Shown: piece by piece, positions 42,635 through 50,869 of the stretch
How positions within the stretch are numbered: position 1 is the stretch's first letter
Layout of the letters: every line of letters begins with the position of its first letter
Position numbers and translations under genes: made by a program
Notes under the pieces: model-generated
What the model saw: only the letters and a program-made list of their open reading frames with translations
What the model was told of the DNA's origin: nothing
The model's database searches: none
DNA from: FACHB-T130 sp042747725
GTDB taxonomy: Bacteria > Cyanobacteriota > Cyanobacteriia > Cyanobacteriales > FACHB-T130
Direction: 5' to 3'
Length of the DNA: 64,000 nt
NCBI RefSeq assembly: GCF_042747725.1
Contig: NZ_JBHZGO010000024.1
Span: forward strand, 124,001 to 188,000

Positions 42635-43934
42635 GTGGCACTGTCAAAGATGCCCTACCCACCTCGGCTAAGTTTAACTTTAGCTGTGTGGCTACTTTTC
42701 TCATGATGTTGGCGCTACCATTGCAATCTGCATTGATAATGAAGCCATCACGACTTTTGTACATTCCGCGCTTTACCCTTCTTCCTGACGGTTTCCATCC
42801 GTTGGGTTTTTCACCATGTTTGTGGAGGCTGTCGCCATCAAGGTAAGATGCTTTTGAAGTATACGCCTCCTCTGTAATCGTCAAAACAATTCCGTACTCT
42901 CTTGCAAGTTGTTTTAATCTCTCAATCAGACGACCCGTAGGGATTACAACAAAATTCTGGTTCCCGCGTTTGCCCATATTGGAACCATTCTTCTGCCCAT
43001 CGTTCCAACCAATAACAATATTTCCAATGCCATCATTAAGACATCGATTAACAATGAATCGTGCTGCTTTATTAATGGCATCACGCATTTGGTTATTGCG
43101 CTTAAGCTGCACTCGGTCAAGATTGGAATCCCAGTAGAACTCTGATTTTCCTTGCTTGTACTTAGCAATCAAGCGACAATAACCTTGGTTCATTGCCTTT
43201 AGCTTACGACCATCAATAATCAAACTTTTACCACAAGTTGAAACTCCTGTTAACCAATTTGTTCCACCGTGGTCAAAGCTCCAAGCTTGGGTGTAATCCA
43301 GGTTTGGATTACACCCAATTGGTTGTTTGCCGTCATCAATAACCCAATCAACCCAGAATTCTCCGTAATTAGGTCGTATCGTGACTTCTTTTACCCAATC
43401 AGGATTAATAAAATCAGGTAATTGCAAGGTTATTTCAGTCAGCAGGTGTGGTTTAGTTTCCTTGCTAATTGATGGATAAAAACAATCGTTTTTATAGGTC
43501 AAAGCTTGTCTTGGAAATGTGACAGCAGCAAGTCCACCACGTTTTCTGTACTTGGGTAACGATGGTCTATCAACGTCACCACGGTAATAAGCTTTGACCA
43601 AACCGTTGTAACTAGATATCGCCTCTCCTACTGATTTCAACGTTTGCTGTGCAGACTGGGCTGCCATTGCTTTGTAATGAGGATTGTCCTTGAGAATTTT
43701 GTCTAATTCCGGGTAAGTACTATTACACCGATAAGTTTTCCATCCGTAGTGCAGTTCATCTCCACGCCAATAAGTAGAAAAAGCGTCATTAGACTCTTGC
43801 AACATCTCGTAATGGCTTTGTTTAGCTGCGTAAATCGCGCAATTAATTAAGCTGTTAGCTTGTTCACACTGGTCAACCCAAAACAACTTCTCTTCGTCTG
43901 TAAACCTTGCTTTAACTGGTACTGTTCTGTACAA
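42528..43934 (-). CDS. tnpB: TnpB-family nuclease with altered RuvC site
   Basis: 468 residues from a TTG start. The first RuvC Asp is in WSFDHGGTNWLTG. At the usual Glu position the segment reads NIVIGWNDGQKNGSNMG, with no Glu. A Glu is found further on in LTITEEAYTSKASYLD, where some TnpB clades are proposed to have moved the catalytic residue. The last Asp is in INADCNGSANIMRK. The zinc-finger cysteines of typical TnpB are absent from that region. The final 20 residues (KRCEVRLLAALRNISLE) are encoded by a perfect 16-bp hairpin. It may still be active through the alternative Glu. Confidence 0.85.
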   Translation of the reverse strand: MYRTVPVKARFTDEEKLFWVDQCEQANSLINCAIYAAKQSHYEMLQESNDAFSTYWRGDELHYGWKTYRCNSTYPELDKILKDNPHYKAMAAQSAQQTLKSVGEAISSYNGLVKAYYRGDVDRPSLPKYRKRGGLAAVTFPRQALTYKNDCFYPSISKETKPHLLTEITLQLPDFINPDWVKEVTIRPNYGEFWVDWVIDDGKQPIGCNPNLDYTQAWSFDHGGTNWLTGVSTCGKSLIIDGRKLKAMNQGYCRLIAKYKQGKSEFYWDSNLDRVQLKRNNQMRDAINKAARFIVNRCLNDGIGNIVIGWNDGQKNGSNMGKRGNQNFVVIPTGRLIERLKQLAREYGIVLTITEEAYTSKASYLDGDSLHKHGEKPNGWKPSGRRVKRGMYKSRDGFIINADCNGSANIMRKVATQLKLNLAEVGRASLTVPQRYDLFTRVNKSYRKRCEVRLLAALRNISLESPFF

Positions 43935-44001
43935 CTTGCATCACCTTTTGTTGTTTATTATAATTGCTACTACATATAAAAAAAAGAAAATCTGTAAAAA
44001 T

Positions 44002-44416
44002 ATGGCTAAAATTTCAGGAAAAGATTATGAGTACAGGCGTACCGAGAATTCCGTATCTTCCATTAATTATCATTTTGTGTTTGTACCTAAGCGTCGTAGA
44101 CCTGTGTTGGTCAAAGACGTGGCAAAACGTCTCCAAGAAATTATTTTTGATTTGGTAACAGAGCATAACTGGAAGTTAATCGCCTTAGAGATAATGCCAG
44201 ACCATGTACATTTATTTTTGAACACTCCCACCGATGAAGCGCCATCTCAAATTGCTAAATGGGTCAAAGGTCGAGCATCGCATCATTTAAGAAAAGAATT
44301 TCCAGAATTAAAAAAACTACCCGATGAAGTGGACACCGACCTATTTTGTAGCGTCAACAGGTCAAGTCAGTACTGAGGTAGTTAAAAAGTACATCGAAAA
44401 TCAACGAGGGAAATAA
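44002..44416 (+). pseudogene. tnpA: IS200/IS605 transposase TnpA, frameshifted
   Basis: From the ATG at 44002 the Y1 transposase fold is intact: INYHFVFVPKRRRPVL, the HUH motif in MPDHVHLFLN, and WVKGRASHHLRKEFPELKKLP. Near 44325 the frame shifts to VDTDLFCSVNRSSQY and stops at 44376. In the next frame the missing end is present: WTPTYFVASTGQVSTEVVKKYIENQRGK with a stop at 44414-44416. It carries the catalytic Tyr in KKYIENQ. The HUH and Tyr parts are therefore separated, and the enzyme should be dead unless the ribosome shifts frame. Confidence 0.85.
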
Positions 44417-44498
44417 GAGATACTACGGGTTAAAACCCGCTTCCGTCGCGTTTCATCCCCTCGATAAATCGTAGGGGTTCTCACGCTCCCGTATTATT

Positions 44499-44858
44499 AT
44501 GATAGGAATTTATACTGTTGTGCTGGACTCAAAAGTGGAAACTGGTTCGCAAGAAAAGTGTTTGGAGCAAGATCGGCGTTGCGTCATAGTTTGCCAGTAC
44601 CGTTCCTGTCTGGCAAATGGAAGCGCAGACGTACTTGCCGCTTTTGAGAGTGCTGAAATTCCCGGAGTAATGGTAACGGGTAGCGGTTGCCAGGGACAGT
44701 GCAGCTGTGGTCCTACGGTGCGAATTGTCCCCGAAGAAACTTGGTACTGCCGAGTTCAACCCAGCGATGTCCAGATGATCGTTGAACAACATTTACAAGG
44801 GGGGCAACCGATAGAAGCAAAGCTCAATCCCAGAATTCACATGAGAATCAGTTTTTGA
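44499..44858 (+). CDS. Thioredoxin-like [2Fe-2S] ferredoxin
   Basis: A 119-residue protein of the thioredoxin-fold 2Fe-2S ferredoxin group. The four cluster cysteines are in CQYRSCLANGS and SGCQGQCSCGPTVRI, followed by WYCRVQPSDVQMIVEQHL. It carries electrons; the partner is unknown. The start codon is only about 10 bp from the IS200/IS605 left end, so its original promoter may have been replaced, and the first 20 residues are not family-like. Confidence 0.82.
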   Translation: MIGIYTVVLDSKVETGSQEKCLEQDRRCVIVCQYRSCLANGSADVLAAFESAEIPGVMVTGSGCQGQCSCGPTVRIVPEETWYCRVQPSDVQMIVEQHLQGGQPIEAKLNPRIHMRISF

Positions 44859-45068
44859 AGTTATTTTGACTCCTATAACTGCCGCCGTGTCAAGTTTTCT
44901 CAGACGTAGGTTGGTTACTTGCTTAAATCAAGCAGTTTCTGTGGCAGTTTGACGACACGGGCGATCGCGCATCCATCTAATGTATGTAGATTGTATGTAG
45001 ATCAAAAGCCGATCGTTGTATTTCTAGGCTTTAATAGTTCAGTAGAACGCTGTATAAGGCTCATCAAT

Positions 45069-46043
45069 ATGCCTACTTATACCGGAATTTCCAGTGAAGC
45101 TTTTAGACATCCCCTCGACCGACAAGCCGAGCAAGCCTTACGCAGCGTGCCTGGATTTGATATGGCTGCCCGTAAATTTGTGGAATTTGTCTCCGAGCGT
45201 CCCCAGTTTGTCTACCACATGGGCAATAGCATTCAGGTCGGGCCGCGTCAGTATGCTAGCATCTATGGAATCTTCCGGGAATGCTTGCGCGATCTGGACG
45301 TTTACCCAGAGCCAACGCTTTTCGTTTCCCAAGCTCCTTGGGTGAATGCCAGCGCCCTCGGACAAGAACGCCCTTATGTAATCCTGAACTCTGGACTTTT
45401 AGACCTGCTCAACGAAGCGGAACTTCGGGCAGTCATTGCACATGAATTAGGACATATTAAATGCGGTCACACGACCTTACGTCAGATGGCGATTTGGGCT
45501 TTGCAAGCCGTCAATTTTATCGGGAATGCGACCTTTGGCTTCAGCACTTTGATCGGTACCGGGTTGATTTTGGCGTTTATTGAATGGAGCCGTAAAGCGG
45601 AATTCTCAGCAGATCGAGCCGCTTTCCTGGTGACAGACGACCTGAATCCGGTGATGCACTTAATGATGAAATTTGCTGGCGGCAGTGCCCGTTATGCCAA
45701 TGAAGTGAATTTAGATGAATTTATTCGTCAATCGCAAAAATATCAGGAATTGGACGAAGACGGGTTGAATCAAGTCTACAAGTTCTTACTTTACAATAAC
45801 TTTACTCAAGGTTTGTTTACGACCCATCCCTTTACGGTCGATCGCCTTCACCACTTGCAGGAGTGGGCAAACTCAGAGGAATATCGTCAGATTCGTCGGG
45901 GCAATTACCAACGTTCCTCTGCACAGGGCGCGGTGAATGTCCCATCAGAAACAGCCGTTAATGAGGTGGAGGCGCTACAGCGTCAAATTGAGGAATTGCA
46001 AGAACAAATTAACCGTCTCCGGTCTGAATCAGAAGATCCCTAG
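45069..46043 (+). CDS. M48-family zinc metallopeptidase
   Basis: 324 residues from the ATG at 45069 (MPTYTGISSEAFRHPLD); a longer frame from 44919 is not family-like. The zinc site is HELGH in VIAHELGHIKCGHTT, and the third ligand Glu/Asp segment is FSADRAAFLV. There are one or two hydrophobic helices after the active site (FIGNATFGFSTLIGTGLILAFI), so the enzyme is membrane-associated. The C-terminus ends in a coiled coil (EVEALQRQIEELQEQINRL). Family members degrade misfolded or membrane proteins. Confidence 0.9.
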   Translation: MPTYTGISSEAFRHPLDRQAEQALRSVPGFDMAARKFVEFVSERPQFVYHMGNSIQVGPRQYASIYGIFRECLRDLDVYPEPTLFVSQAPWVNASALGQERPYVILNSGLLDLLNEAELRAVIAHELGHIKCGHTTLRQMAIWALQAVNFIGNATFGFSTLIGTGLILAFIEWSRKAEFSADRAAFLVTDDLNPVMHLMMKFAGGSARYANEVNLDEFIRQSQKYQELDEDGLNQVYKFLLYNNFTQGLFTTHPFTVDRLHHLQEWANSEEYRQIRRGNYQRSSAQGAVNVPSETAVNEVEALQRQIEELQEQINRLRSESEDP

Positions 46044-46138
46044 CGGTTGAGAGCAAGTTCCCTAAGCGGATGTATTTTCAAGGATTGCTATGGGCAGTCA
46101 AGTCAAGTACGATACACTGCAATTAGCATTGACGCTGG

Positions 46139-47560
46139 GTGCCATCTACTTTCTCTTTTCGCACTCTAAGGAAGGACTCAATAGTCCTAATTACTGGAAT
46201 GGTCAGGGACATTCTATCAGATGGATATCAGACTGAGGCTCGCGTCATCTCAAACCAGCCAGATCGAGATATGATCTATCGTTTTTTGGTGGACATTGTT
46301 CAGCAATCGCCTCCAGAAGCCGTTCTGCAAGAATTTAAGCAGTTATTTATTTATTACAGTCCTAACGCTGTTAATACCAACGCGGTAAAAGTGCTTTCTG
46401 ACATTATCTTTGCGAATAACGAAGAAGAATTTAAAAACACTCTAAAGCGCTCTTGTTATATTCTGATCAATAATTGGGAAACGACCCGAAGCTATAACGC
46501 AATTAAAGAATTAGTTCTAGTATTTGGCGATTTAAATATTAGCAAGTCAACTCTGTCTCCAAGTTTAAGTAAGCTGAGACTTTGGCTGGTAAATTTTATT
46601 AAAAGTCAAGATTATCAAGATTTAAAAATATTTGCCGCTAGATACGAAGAACATGAAACAATTCATTGGAGTCATCGTTATAATTCTTATCTGTTAGTTC
46701 CTCAATATGCGAATCTCAAAAACCCCGTCGAACAGCGGGAAGCTGCCAGAGCATTGTCGCAAGAACTGAAAGATCGCTTCAAGTTTGACCTGGCAATGTA
46801 TACCGCGCGATCGCAATCGGCGATGCCTAGAGAAATTTTGCCTAAAAACCCGACTGGTTTGGGGGACGAGGTGCTGCGTCTGATCAAGACGATTGTTGCG
46901 AAACGGGGGCCGTTTAGTTATACAAATCTGGCAAATATTTTTCTCCAACAAACTCAGGAACTTCCCTACAAAAATTTTAAGCACAGTCTACAAAAATATT
47001 TAATTTTTTCAGTAGAAAATATAAAATTTGTAGAGGTATTGAAAACAAAATTAGCGGAAAAGCTAGATAATGTATATGAAAATCATCATGAAGAAACTCT
47101 AGATGATGCCCTGTTGTTAAGAACCTGTAATCGGACGATAGAATATTTAACGACGGAAAATCATCGGGAACCTTCGCCTCTATTTATTTTATTGATGTCG
47201 CAAGGGCATCCGTTGACTTTAGTAATCGTACTGCTGAAAATTCTATTAATTTGTAAAAATGTTCGCACCCATTTAGAAACTTGCATTGCTGAGTTAATCA
47301 AATACTATATGCACTGTTCGGAAGAGGATTGCAAGTGGGTAGTGAATTTCTTTGAAATCTTTCATATAACCTTTGCTATCTATGCTGAAAACGTTCAATA
47401 CAATTTGATCAAGATGAACGAAAATGGAACGAAGAAGCTGCCTCACGGGACGACACAGATGTATCGGGTTTTTTCTCAACTGAAGTTGGATAGCGATATA
47501 AAAGCTGCAACCTCTGCGATCGCAGAGGTGATGTCGGAGCCAGGACTCGCAGAGGATTAG
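46139..47560 (+). CDS. Unrecognised 473-aa alpha-helical protein
   Basis: No family recognised. The frame starts with GTG at 46139; an ATG at 46199 (MVRDILSDG) is the alternative. The protein is mostly helical and rich in Leu, Lys and Asn. It has regular 30-40 residue helical blocks that could be HEAT-like, and a segment PSPLFILLMSQGHPLTLVIVLLKILL that could be a membrane helix or a buried helix pair. The gene is noticeably more A/T-rich than its neighbours. It follows the M48 gene by 95 bp on the same strand and ends 2 bp from the converging gene. Confidence 0.7.
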   Translation: MPSTFSFRTLRKDSIVLITGMVRDILSDGYQTEARVISNQPDRDMIYRFLVDIVQQSPPEAVLQEFKQLFIYYSPNAVNTNAVKVLSDIIFANNEEEFKNTLKRSCYILINNWETTRSYNAIKELVLVFGDLNISKSTLSPSLSKLRLWLVNFIKSQDYQDLKIFAARYEEHETIHWSHRYNSYLLVPQYANLKNPVEQREAARALSQELKDRFKFDLAMYTARSQSAMPREILPKNPTGLGDEVLRLIKTIVAKRGPFSYTNLANIFLQQTQELPYKNFKHSLQKYLIFSVENIKFVEVLKTKLAEKLDNVYENHHEETLDDALLLRTCNRTIEYLTTENHREPSPLFILLMSQGHPLTLVIVLLKILLICKNVRTHLETCIAELIKYYMHCSEEDCKWVVNFFEIFHITFAIYAENVQYNLIKMNENGTKKLPHGTTQMYRVFSQLKLDSDIKAATSAIAEVMSEPGLAED

Positions 47561-47562
47561 TT

Positions 47563-48564
47563 TTATTTATCCTTCAGTTCGCTCAAAGTTGCCAATCCAG
47601 CAGCGGCGGCTTCCGCTAAAATACTCACCAACCGGAATAGGGCGACGACGCCCAGGAGAATGGCGGCAGAAAAATGTTGACCGAATAGGGCGATCGCTGT
47701 GGCTTCAAATACCCCGATTCCCCCTGGTGCGCCGGGAACAATCAAACCCAACAGCCATGACAAACTAAACCCACTCAGCAGCATCGGTATCTGATTCGGA
47801 TGCACTGGCGTCAGCGCCAGCATGGCAAACAAAAATCCCGCGCCACGCAGTAACAAAAAGCCAATTTCTCCCAATAAAGGTAATAGGGGATAGCGCTCAA
47901 GTCGAAAAGAAGCTTCTGTAGCTTCTGTGAGGGGTTGAGAAGCAGAAGCAGTAGCATTTTCTTCTCTCCCGCGCCCCTGCGCCCCTGCGCCTCTTGCCTT
48001 CTTTCCCTTCAACTTACTCGCCAACTGGATCAGCGGGTTCAAAATTCGGGGATGAACGCTCAACAAAACCACACCCAAACCAAGAAGTTGTAAGGTTCTC
48101 GTCTGGGTATTCTGCGGGGCACCTGCCCAACCCAACTGGCTACCTGCCAAGGCAACTAATAAAGCTGCTGCTGCCATCAGCAGGGGTTCGAGTAACACGC
48201 TGAGAGTCGCGGCACCGAAAGAACCCCCGTGCGATGTCACCGCCACGATGCGCCCATAGTAGTGCCAGACATTCCCTGGTAAATATTTGGCAAGGTTGGT
48301 TTTGAGGTAAACCTGGAGCGCCCATCGAGGCTGAACGGGTTGCCGGAATGATTGCAAAATCCAGCTCCAGACGAATCCAGACCAAGTATGAGCCAGTAAA
48401 GTAATCAAAAAGGCGATCGCGAGAAAAGTCCATCCCGCACCAGTCATTCGGATGGCTGCGACTTCCCGCCAGTTGTCTTTGAGAGCTTTTGCCAAAAAAA
48501 ATAGCGTCCCGCCGAGAATAACCCAGCGCAAGTACGGCTTCAGGGATGACCAAATTTTTTTCAT
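47563..48564 (-). CDS. Lysylphosphatidylglycerol synthase-like transmembrane protein
   Basis: A 333-residue membrane protein of the LPG-synthase TM (UPF0104) family. Eight or so hydrophobic helices carry the family segments LKTNLAKYLPGNVWHYYGR and LSWLLGLIVPGAPGGIGVFEATAI. The aminoacyl-transferase domain of MprF is absent, so it is a flippase-like half with unknown lipid substrate. At about residues 195-215 the loop KKARGAGAQGRGREENAT is encoded by the repeated cyanobacterial motif GCGCCCCTGC, which has entered the gene in frame. Confidence 0.85.
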   Translation of the reverse strand: MKKIWSSLKPYLRWVILGGTLFFLAKALKDNWREVAAIRMTGAGWTFLAIAFLITLLAHTWSGFVWSWILQSFRQPVQPRWALQVYLKTNLAKYLPGNVWHYYGRIVAVTSHGGSFGAATLSVLLEPLLMAAAALLVALAGSQLGWAGAPQNTQTRTLQLLGLGVVLLSVHPRILNPLIQLASKLKGKKARGAGAQGRGREENATASASQPLTEATEASFRLERYPLLPLLGEIGFLLLRGAGFLFAMLALTPVHPNQIPMLLSGFSLSWLLGLIVPGAPGGIGVFEATAIALFGQHFSAAILLGVVALFRLVSILAEAAAAGLATLSELKDK

Positions 48565-49248
48565 GACCTTTCACACTGGGAAGCTAGTTGAGGCAAATAC
48601 CTCATCCTAGAGTATGAGAATACCGGAGCGAGAACGGTAGCGAGTCTGTAACTTTTGCCAGAGGGAGCGATCGCTCTTCTATTTCTACACTTTGCAGGCA
48701 TTAGCGAACAATTTCCCAAGTCAAACTTTGAAGCTTAGTTGGTCTAATCACATCTTGCTCCGGGCGGTTGAAACCGCAGCTTGACAAACTCGCACCTGCC
48801 CCCTACGCAGGTTACAAAAACCTTGATTGGCGGTGAGCCAAGGTAGGCGGACTGGGAATGCAATCGCCCCAGAATTCCATTGTGAGGGCTTAGTGCAAGA
48901 TGTGAGTAGGCAAAACTTGGCACGTCTGGGATACGGATAACGATCCGCTACCTGATGGTGAGGCAAGTTTGATGTGGGCGATCGCGCTTGGACCCGATCG
49001 ATGCCCATACTCATCAGATGCTGAAAGATCGAGAAAAATCAGTCAAGTTCTAGGCTGAGCGCTGTTTTTAACTGGCATGGTCATGAACAAACCGATATAA
49101 CCGTAGTTTCGCTGATTTTTTGTGAATCTCTCTACGGTTAGAGAGAGGTGGCTTTTAGTTGCAACCAGAATGTGACCTGCGCTAGAGGATCGAACACCGT
49201 AGCTTTTGTATTGTTTATAACAGTTCGGAAAAATCTTGGGAGTAGTGT
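48565..49248. other. 684-bp intergenic region
   Basis: No convincing gene. An 88-codon minus-strand frame at 48748-49014 reads as random, Arg/Ser/Cys-rich sequence and has no ribosome site. A small hairpin GCGGTT-GAA-ACCGC is at about 48762. The last 150 bp would hold the promoter of the lipoprotein gene. Confidence 0.3.
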
Positions 49249-49806
49249 GTGAAACACTTAACTGCTTTCTTTAAAAAACTACGGTTAGGTCAAATATTGA
49301 CCGTTTTTTTGGCAGGCGTGTTGCTAATTGTTACCACCGCTTGTAATAATGGCGATTCTTTAGGGGCGCGTCCACAAAACCCCCCCGTGCAAATGGGAGG
49401 TAACAACAATCCCCACAAGAATGGTGGAGATGGCTACACGAATTACAAAATGTCCACCGATCCTAACATCAGCAAAACAGCGAATCCACGCGATCGCGCT
49501 GACTTGCAGATCCTCTCCAATCAGTTAATTGCTACCAGTAATTCTGAAATCCTTTACCCAGGTGCTGAGACACCACAGGGGCGATTGGAAAAAGAGAGAG
49601 AACTACCAATCAAAACCTCCGATGACTTCACCCAGCCTAAACCAGGTGGACTCAATCAGCGCAATTCCGATATTGGAGAGCGAGTCGGAAATCGACTGGA
49701 GAAGGTCGGCGAAGAGTTCAAAGATGCTTCCAGCTTCATCAAAGATAAATCAGATGAAGCCGGTCAGAGACCCGAACTGCAAAGCAATCCCACTTTGCAC
49801 AAGTAA
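49249..49806 (+). CDS. Lipoprotein, first of a paralogous pair
   Basis: A 185-residue lipoprotein. Start is GTG at 49249 with GGGAG upstream. The N-terminus (FFKKLRLGQILTVFLAGVLL, lipobox VTTAC with Cys32) is nearly superposable on the next gene's. The mature part is hydrophilic, rich in Asn, Gly, Pro and Asp, with a short amphipathic tail (GERVGNRLEKVGEEFKDASS). Function unknown; I associate it with a cyanobacterial DUF family of small lipoproteins. It lies 107 bp before its paralogue on the same strand. Confidence 0.75.
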   Translation: MKHLTAFFKKLRLGQILTVFLAGVLLIVTTACNNGDSLGARPQNPPVQMGGNNNPHKNGGDGYTNYKMSTDPNISKTANPRDRADLQILSNQLIATSNSEILYPGAETPQGRLEKERELPIKTSDDFTQPKPGGLNQRNSDIGERVGNRLEKVGEEFKDASSFIKDKSDEAGQRPELQSNPTLHK

Positions 49807-49913
49807 GCAAATAATTGAGGTTTGAGATTTTCGATTGATTGCCAGTCGAAAATATCAGATGGCAATACTAACAAAAACAACCATTGACTCGTACAGAAAA
49901 AGGAGTTTTTTCG

Positions 49914-50546
49914 ATGAACAGCGTCATTACTTGGTTTAAAAAAATCAACTTGGGCAAAATCATCACCGTATTTTTGTCCGCCACGATCATATTTGTTACC
50001 ACCGCTTGTAATGGTGGGGCGCAAGCGAAGACCGCCGACCAAGTCAGGGAGGACGTTCCTAAAGGTGCCTTAACCAATGAGTATAAAGGCGGGATGAACG
50101 ACTATAGCGATACCGATCCCAGAAGAGACACCTCAGGCGTATCAGCTAAGGCAAAAGGTCTGATAGATAATGCTGAGCGCAACGTGATTGACCAGACCGA
50201 CGACTTAGGAACCAACACCAAGCGGATACTGGATAAGAAGGGCGAAAACGCCAGAGATTTCGGTCAGAACGTGAAGGGAAATACCGAAGCGATTGGCGAC
50301 AAAGCGCAAAGATCGGCTAGCGATTTTGCTAAAGGAGCAAAGCAGGGAGTTGAAAATCTCAAGGGCAATACTCAGGATGCAACCAAAGACCTGGGTAAAG
50401 GAACGCAGCGGGCAGCTGATAATGTCCAGGAAAATACTAAAGATGCAGGCAGAAATGTAGTTGAGAGTGCCAAGCGCACAGCGGATAAAGCTGTGAGTGG
50501 TGCCCAGCGGGCTGTTGACAAGGCTAGTGATGCTATGGATTATTAG
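49914..50546 (+). CDS. Lipoprotein with LEA-like repeats, second of the pair
   Basis: 210 residues from the ATG at 49914 (AAGGAG upstream). The lipobox is again VTTAC with Cys32. From about residue 75 the protein is an Ala/Lys/Asp/Gly-rich series of 11-residue-type amphipathic repeats (NVKGNTEAIGDKAQRSASDF; AKRTADKAVSGAQRAVDKAS), like LEA or apolipoprotein helices that fold on membranes or on drying. It may protect or bind membranes; this is inference from composition. A G/C hairpin terminator follows. Confidence 0.78.
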   Translation: MNSVITWFKKINLGKIITVFLSATIIFVTTACNGGAQAKTADQVREDVPKGALTNEYKGGMNDYSDTDPRRDTSGVSAKAKGLIDNAERNVIDQTDDLGTNTKRILDKKGENARDFGQNVKGNTEAIGDKAQRSASDFAKGAKQGVENLKGNTQDATKDLGKGTQRAADNVQENTKDAGRNVVESAKRTADKAVSGAQRAVDKASDAMDY

Positions 50547-50589
50547 CAGCTTCTGGAATTAAATAAACTCCAGACTCAATCAATGATTC

Positions 50590-50620
50590 TAGGGGCGGGA
50601 CAATCCTGCCCCTATTTGCT
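50590..50620 (+). terminator. Terminator of the lipoprotein pair
   Basis: TAGGGGCGGGA, CAA, TCCTGCCCCTA then T-rich sequence, 44 bp after the stop codon. Confidence 0.8.
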
Positions 50621-50649
50621 TTTGGAATGGCACTGACTTAAGACTTGTA

Positions 50650-50717
50650 GTTGGGTTGAGTGACCTCAACCCAACGATTTCCTTGTTTTGGTTGGGTTGA
50701 GTGACCTCAACCCAACC
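50650..50717. repeat. Two copies of a 26-bp palindrome
   Basis: The arms GTTGGGTTGAG and CTCAACCCAAC around TGAC occur at 50650-50675 and again at 50691-50716, 15 bp apart. They lie upstream of the HetZ-related gene and could be an operator pair or a mobile palindrome. Confidence 0.7.
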
Positions 50718-50869
50718 AAAGAATAGAATTGAATTCTCGTTCAGTCAGTGTCATTCCTGTCAGGGTTGATCGGAAGGGTTTATGCTCCCGGATAAACCGG
50801 ATCAAAAATACATAACCTCAGCCTGACTGAAGATATAGCCCAGTAGAACACACATTCTCGGCTATTGAA

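Larger units (their letters stand above)
42512..44490. mobile_element. IS200/IS605 element with divergent tnpB and frameshifted tnpA
   Basis: tnpB runs leftward and tnpA rightward from a shared 67-bp start region. The right end, near 42512-42545, has the hairpin CCCCC-TTTT...AAAA-GGGGG and TTGAC on the plus strand (GTCAA on the minus). The left end, near 44450-44490, has an imperfect hairpin around CCCCTCGAT and ATCGTAGGGG. No target duplication is expected for this family. The left boundary is approximate. The element separates arsM from the ferredoxin-like gene. Confidence 0.75.

Noticed and set aside
48748..49014. An 88-codon minus-strand frame in the 684-bp gap
   Set aside because: Composition is that of a chance frame and there is no start signal.
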